NCBI GenBank assembly: GCA_022393335.1
Contig: JAJEKB010020682.1
Coordinates: 339,116-403,115, forward strand
DNA length: 64,000 bases
Source of the DNA: Macrotrachela quadricornifera
Lineage: Eukaryota; Rotifera; Eurotatoria; Philodinida; Philodinidae
Direction: 5' to 3'
Part shown: piece by piece, positions 59,837 through 64,000 of the stretch
Layout of the letters: each line of letters starts with the position of its first letter
How positions within the stretch are numbered: the first letter of the stretch is position 1
Notes under the pieces: generated by a model
The model's input: only the letters and a program-made list of their open reading frames with translations
The model's database searches: none
Told to the model about the DNA's origin: nothing
Program-made: the position numbers and the translations under genes

Positions 59837-61599
59837 GATAGGCGGCGGAGCCATTAGGCCTGGGTAGGCTCAAGCCTACCCTATGCTGGCGGAGGGTAGG
59901 CTTGGGTAGGCTCAAAGTTGGACAGATCAAAGCTTGGGTCGGATTAGGCATGTTACAAAACTTCAATGAAAAAGTGTTGGGTGTTTTGACTGTCCTGTCG
60001 GCATGGACAATTGCAAGCGAAAGTGTCTTAGCCGTTTTCTGAAGATGGTATCAGATAGTGTAAACATTTCTCTTTAAAGTAGGATGCCGCTGAGATATGT
60101 GGCATCTTTCAATTATGTGACAAGCTGGTTGCATGAAGAAAATACCAATGACTGATTTTGAGTTTGGGGTGGTTTTGGGTATGTTCTTTGTGTAAAGTCT
60201 AGTATGCGATCCAAAGATGCTACGGACCTCTGTTAGCGTCCATGATGAATCACTTGGACACAAAACGACGATTAAGATGCACCTTCTAGTATGACTGGCT
60301 TACGACAACTGCCCGTATAGCAGGAGGTGTGGATTCGATTCTCACGAAGGTCATCTTTTTCATCGTTCTGTCATATAACATCAACGGCACTGTTTGTCTC
60401 TTTCGTTCTATGCATTACTGGAGCTAACAACCTCAGTGATGTTTCACTGCAAAGAAAAATACTTGCAGTATCTCATGCAATTGTAAAAAACTTTTACTTG
60501 TTCACTACTCCTAAGTATTGATCAGTTTTATCAAAGACAAAAAAAGTTTTAGGTACATACCTAAAGAAGACATCTTACCGAAAAATATTCATGACAAAAA
60601 ATATTCGATGTTTTTTTTCTCTACCATCGTAGAGAGATCTCTTATATATTGATAAGCCATATAATGTAGCAAGCCTGTCATACAGACATTCTTTATGCTT
60701 CTCATGTTGTAATTTAGATATTTTTATGAGTTCTTCACTCAGAATCAAAACACATTTTATGTCTTTGATTACTCATATGTCTTTTAAACTGAATTAAAAA
60801 AATTTTTTTTGCTCCCAGTTTCAAACTTCTAAATCGATATGATGCGAAAACATGATACAACGCGTTTCCTCAAATTTTAGTAGCGTTTCATCGAAGAAGC
60901 ATTTTGCTGGGCACACGTTCACATTTCCGTTAAGACGCAACTTTCTTCATTAACTGCTTATCTACACCGACTAGATTACCTTTTTTTTACTCATGTCAAT
61001 ATTTTTTGAATATAAACATGTTTAGGCGCGATTCAAAATTGAACTGTGTTTGAACGCGACTTTAAAAAATTCTTAAATCGCTACTGAGCGCGTTTGAAGA
61101 ATGCCTTAAATCGAATCTAGACGCGTTTCCACAAATGCAATACATTGGCAGATGTGCCCCTAGAACACGTTTTATCGAGTGTGTTAATTAGAAGCACGCA
61201 CCGGAGGACACATAGCTTCTTTTAAATATTAAATATGATTCTAACGAATGAAGCGACGGGGATATGTGCCAACATGTATTAAACAAAAATTTAAACGCAT
61301 GTGGATACGTTTGTTTCTATTAATGTCTTCAAACTGTAAACGTTCTCTATATGCATTCAAGAAAAACAATACTGAGTGCGTTTACGTGCGTTTTCATCAT
61401 GCTTCAATACAAAAATGTGCCAGAACGCCCACATTTACAACAAAAACACATCTATCTGCATTTAAAATGCGTTTCATGATTACATGGTGGTATAACATTA
61501 AAAAATTGCCCTCTCTATTTTTAACCTATCAGCAAGGGCCTTATCAAAAATGTTGGGCCTAACCTAGATTCAAAACGTTCCGCCGCCTCTGTATATTGC
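59829..61599. mobile_element. 1.75-kb non-autonomous hAT-type element with AACGCGTTT motifs
   Basis: The element at 59837-61591 is flanked by the 8-bp repeat TATATTGC (59829-59836, 61592-61599). The right end reads inward CAGAGGCGGCGGA and the left end GATAGGCGGCGGA. The left subterminal part has repeated GGGTAGGCT words; the right half (60840-61480) is packed with AACGCGTTT-like motifs on both strands. A tRNA-like segment lies at 60291-60356. No transposase is visible; the 104-residue frame at 61248-61562 is read through the motif region. Confidence 0.82.
60291..60356 (+). ncRNA. tRNA-like segment (possible Pol III unit) inside the hAT element
   Basis: A-box-like TGGCTTACGAC (60297) and B-box-like GATTCGATTC (60333) are spaced as in tRNA genes. 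ATGAC at 60291 can pair with GTCAT at about 60349-60353, and a T-run follows at once. At about 63 nt it is short for a tRNA, and the arms fold poorly. A decayed tRNA or SINE head is likelier than a working tRNA. Confidence 0.25.
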
Positions 61600-61719
61600 T
61601 GATGGAAAAACTAAACTTGGGTAAAACTGATGTTTTTTTGAGGTGCAGTAAAATATCTTTTTTGTTCAGAATGTAGCTCCGAGTTGAGATTAGAATCGAC
61701 GAATTCCAGGAACAACATC

Positions 61720-61920
61720 TACACTCTAAAAAAAATAGGTGTTTTACGAAACCTGTGCCCAGGGGAAGAACCTTTAAGGTTTCGTATCGATTTACGAAAC
61801 CTGAAAAGGTTTAGCAAATCGTTCTCTGATCTTTTTTAGGTTCAGCAAATCGATACGAAACTTGAAAGGTTCTTCCCCTGGGCACAGATTTCGTAAAACA
61901 CCTATTTTTTTTAGAGTGTA
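61720..61920. mobile_element. 197-bp MITE with near-perfect hairpin, TA flanks
   Basis: The element at 61722-61918 is flanked by TA. Arms start CACTCTAAAAAAAATAGGTG and run almost the full length to a short loop, with CCCAGGGGAAGAACCTTT and TCGTATCGATTT inside. The end sequence resembles the palindrome at 12035-12488. Probably a mariner-type MITE. The minus-strand frame across it is an artefact. Confidence 0.85.
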
Positions 61921-62973
61921 CGGCTTCGGAATGAATTTTCTTCTCGAGCATACAACAATAGATATTCCTTCTTTCAGAAACGGATCAGCGTTTCTCACTA
62001 TCTACGTGTAATCAAAATTTCAAGCTAACAGCTTGGAATATCGATAAACCTTAGGATAGTGATGAACTTTTGGCCATCAGTGTATGTCGAAGCAAAGTCT
62101 AGCCATCGAAGTTAACTCTAACAAACGAACACTTCCAGTTACAAGTTTACATAGCTAAACTTTTGAGAAGAAAATATACATATCTATATTTTTCTTATTT
62201 TCTATAAAGGATTCTTTCTTTTTAAAAAACTCAACCCTACATGGATTCCTATTTTTTGAAGAATTCGTAATTGCAGACCAACTTTTAATAGTTTTGTTTA
62301 TTAACGACCGTTACTTGTTTTGTTAGGATGTGGGTCAGAATGGGGTCTTATGAGTGGAGAATTTTATGCTCTATGAATTGATACTATCGTCAATTGAAAT
62401 GGCGATGAGAGTGAGTGAGAGCGTATTCTACAAATACTCGTAACCAAAGGATTAAAGAGAAAACTATTGGGACCGTATACGTCCCTAATCGGTTCGTCCC
62501 GTTTTAATTTCTCTTTAACTGATTGTAATTAGTACTGAATTAGCGATTTAACTGTACTATCTATATGTAAAAGGAGTGTGTGCATCGTCTGTCGGTGTTA
62601 GGATACGAGATATGACTGTTCTTGTCGTCATATATTTTTTTCTTTTCGTTCTGCACATATGTTCACATATACGTTTCTTTTCTCTTTCTATTTTTTATGT
62701 TTGATTTCTATTATATGTTCATGGTATCTTCCTATCAGGGTTGCCAAATCCATATTTATAAAACCAGGAGGTCTCCGCAAAGAAACCAGGAGTTGATCAG
62801 GAGATTCTTACTTAAAACCAGGAGAAAATCCAGGAGACTTTTATCGAAATTAGGAAGCTTTTTGGTTGTCTTTTTTCGAAGGAAAACTGCAGTTTTCGTT
62901 TGCGCAAGTGATTCAGATCTTCTGCTGACAAAATAATAGCCAAATTTTTCTGTGATACTATATATGGGTGTGA
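61921..62973. other. Intergenic region with a possible hAT end
   Basis: No gene. At about 62739, CAGGGTTGCCAAATCC resembles a hAT-type end, followed by several AACCAGGAG words (62764-62842) that could be its subterminal repeats. A matching opposite end is not seen before the window ends. Confidence 0.35.
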
Positions 62974-63521
62974 ACAGTCAGTGAGATACCCTATTTGCTT
63001 TCTATCTATTATCAGTTAAAGAATCTATCCGTATTCCGACAAAATGATCACTCTCATCACTAAACTGCGAAATTTCAAATATTAGCCGCTGATGGCTGTC
63101 TTATATGAAATTATTTAGTTCCGTAAAAACGATAGGACACGATTTTCGGGGCTGAATAATTTCATATAAGAGAGCGATCAGCGGCTAATATTTGAAATTT
63201 AGTAGTTTAGCGATGAGAGTGATAATTTGGTCGGAATACGGACAGGGATGTGCCGAAGAGAAAAAAGTGGGGGGGGGGGGGGGGGCGAAAAGAAATTTTT
63301 TGAGAATTGATAAGGTGGACATACAATTTTTTAAAAGTGGGGGGGGGGCAAAATATTTTTTCCATTCTAAGATCTTTTTGTACACAAAAATAATGAAAAT
63401 TTCCCAACAGTGGGGGGGACCGGACCCCCCTGCGTCCCCCCCCGTCGGCACATCCCTGAATACGGATAGGTTCTTTAACTGATAATAGAACGAAAGCAAA
63501 TGGAATATCTCACTGACTGTA
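62974..63521. mobile_element. Foldback element interrupted by a hAT MITE
   Basis: Inverted arms begin ACAGTCAGTGAGATA and share TTATCAGTTAAAGAA, CTATCCGTATTCCG, TTTCAAATATTAGCCGCTGA and TTATATGAAATTATT. The right arm is split by the MITE at 63243-63458; removing it restores a continuous arm. No coding capacity. Confidence 0.85.
63235..63466. mobile_element. 216-bp hAT-type MITE with G-runs
   Basis: The element at 63243-63458 has perfect inverted ends CAGGGATGTGCCGA (one mismatch further in) and is flanked by the 8-bp duplication AATACGGA (63235-63242, 63459-63466). The interior holds long G-runs. Open frames here on both strands (proline- or glycine-rich) are artefacts of these runs. Confidence 0.92.
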
Positions 63522-63733
63522 CATGCTCATATATATTACATGAAAAAATAGAGATAATTATGTGTTCTGTATTACTATTAATCTCACAATCATTTACAAA
63601 ATACACAAAAGAAAGTAAGTAAATTCTATTTAGAAATTGAACCAAAAAATATCGGTACATAGAAACTATAAATTATCATTCATACTGTTCGTGGTATCTT
63701 ACCAATATGAGTATATTTTTCTGATGATCGAAT
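63522..63733. other. Spacer before the hAT transposase remnant
   Basis: AT-rich DNA downstream of the transposase fragment (minus strand). No feature recognised. Confidence 0.35.
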
Positions 63734-63957
63734 TTATTTCAATAAATTCTGATTGTTCAGAAACTGATCGTAAAATTCTGAACAGTTATATTGAGCATTC
63801 ACTTTAATTTTTAATTCTGCATCTCCGAGATCATGCCTCATGCTATTTCGATTATTGTTCCACAAAAATATCATGTGACTGAATAATGATTCACAAAAGG
63901 CGTTTGAGGATGACATAGAGAAAACGAGTTGAAACAGTTTTCTAGAATTAGGAACAA
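63734..63957 (-). pseudogene. hAT transposase C-terminal fragment
   Basis: Minus-strand reading from about 63957 gives SRKLFQLVFSMSSSNAFCES, then LFSHMIFLWNNNRNSM, DLGDAELKIKVN and CSEFYDQFL. This matches the C-terminal dimerisation region of hAT transposases, where an S-N/S-ER-FS-M segment is followed by a W-x-x-xRN(R/S)M stretch and a short helical tail. It ends at a stop at 63734. Just beyond 63957 the sequence becomes G-rich (GGCGGCGCGACC), so the upstream part is cut by another insertion or lies outside the window. Confidence 0.65.
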
Positions 63958-64000
63958 GGGCGGCGCGACCGGGGGGGGGATAGGAGGGTACCCCCCTCCT
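63958..64000. other. G-rich edge, probable start of another insertion
   Basis: Starting AGGGCGGCGCGACC with a G-run, in the style of the hAT-type MITE at 63243-63458. The window ends before its nature can be tested. Confidence 0.3.

Noticed and set aside
61248..61562. 104-residue frame at the right end of the hAT-type element
   Set aside because: It runs through the AACGCGTTT motif cluster and the element end, so it is composition-driven.
63185..63499. Proline/glycine-rich frames on both strands
   Set aside because: They read through the G-runs of the MITE at 63243-63458.

Overview
The window looks like nuclear DNA from a small invertebrate animal, most plausibly a bdelloid rotifer; this is an inference. 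It is AT-rich. The three clear multi-exon genes are cut by GT-AG introns, most of them about 50-60 bp. Genes are sparse, and most of the rest is transposon debris of several DNA-transposon superfamilies (hAT, Tc1/mariner, piggyBac), a LINE relic, palindromic foldback elements and motif-dense repeats.

Layout. 0.7-3.2 kb: a 14-exon PLP-dependent threonine/serine dehydratase with a C-terminal ACT domain (+). 6.2-17.5 kb (block A): an ankyrin-like/LysM protein and an EF-hand/cupin-like protein, both +, separated by a 7-kb island of nested inverted-repeat transposons. 17.8-22.6 kb: a piggyBac relic, a truncated LINE and a decayed F-box/LRR gene. 22.6-33.9 kb: gene-poor DNA with a mariner transposase relic and a minisatellite-bearing MITE. 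34.0-34.7 kb: an intact sulfotransferase-like gene with a C-terminal membrane anchor. 35.9-43.4 kb (block B): a second copy of the ankyrin/LysM and EF-hand/cupin-like pair in the same order and orientation, about 700 bp apart, with a 2.2-kb hAT-type element inserted upstream. 43.6-45.2 kb: a second piggyBac relic (-) and a MITE. 46.7-48.9 kb: a six-exon GH3-family acyl-adenylating enzyme (-). 50.7-50.9 kb: a lone F-box exon (-). 53.8-56.0 kb: a three-exon long-chain acyl-CoA synthetase (-). 56-64 kb: hairpins, a 1.75-kb hAT-type element, MITEs and, at the right edge, a hAT transposase C-terminal fragment.

The exon models for the dehydratase, GH3 enzyme and acyl-CoA synthetase were joined by hand. 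Each gives a continuous reading frame with GT-AG junctions (454, 608 and 687 residues). The metabolic genes are ordinary. The unusual parts are the conserved two-gene cassette duplicated about 33 kb apart, and the population of foldback/hAT-type elements that each carry their own short motif arrays in inverted orientation, several nested inside one another with legible 8-bp target duplications.
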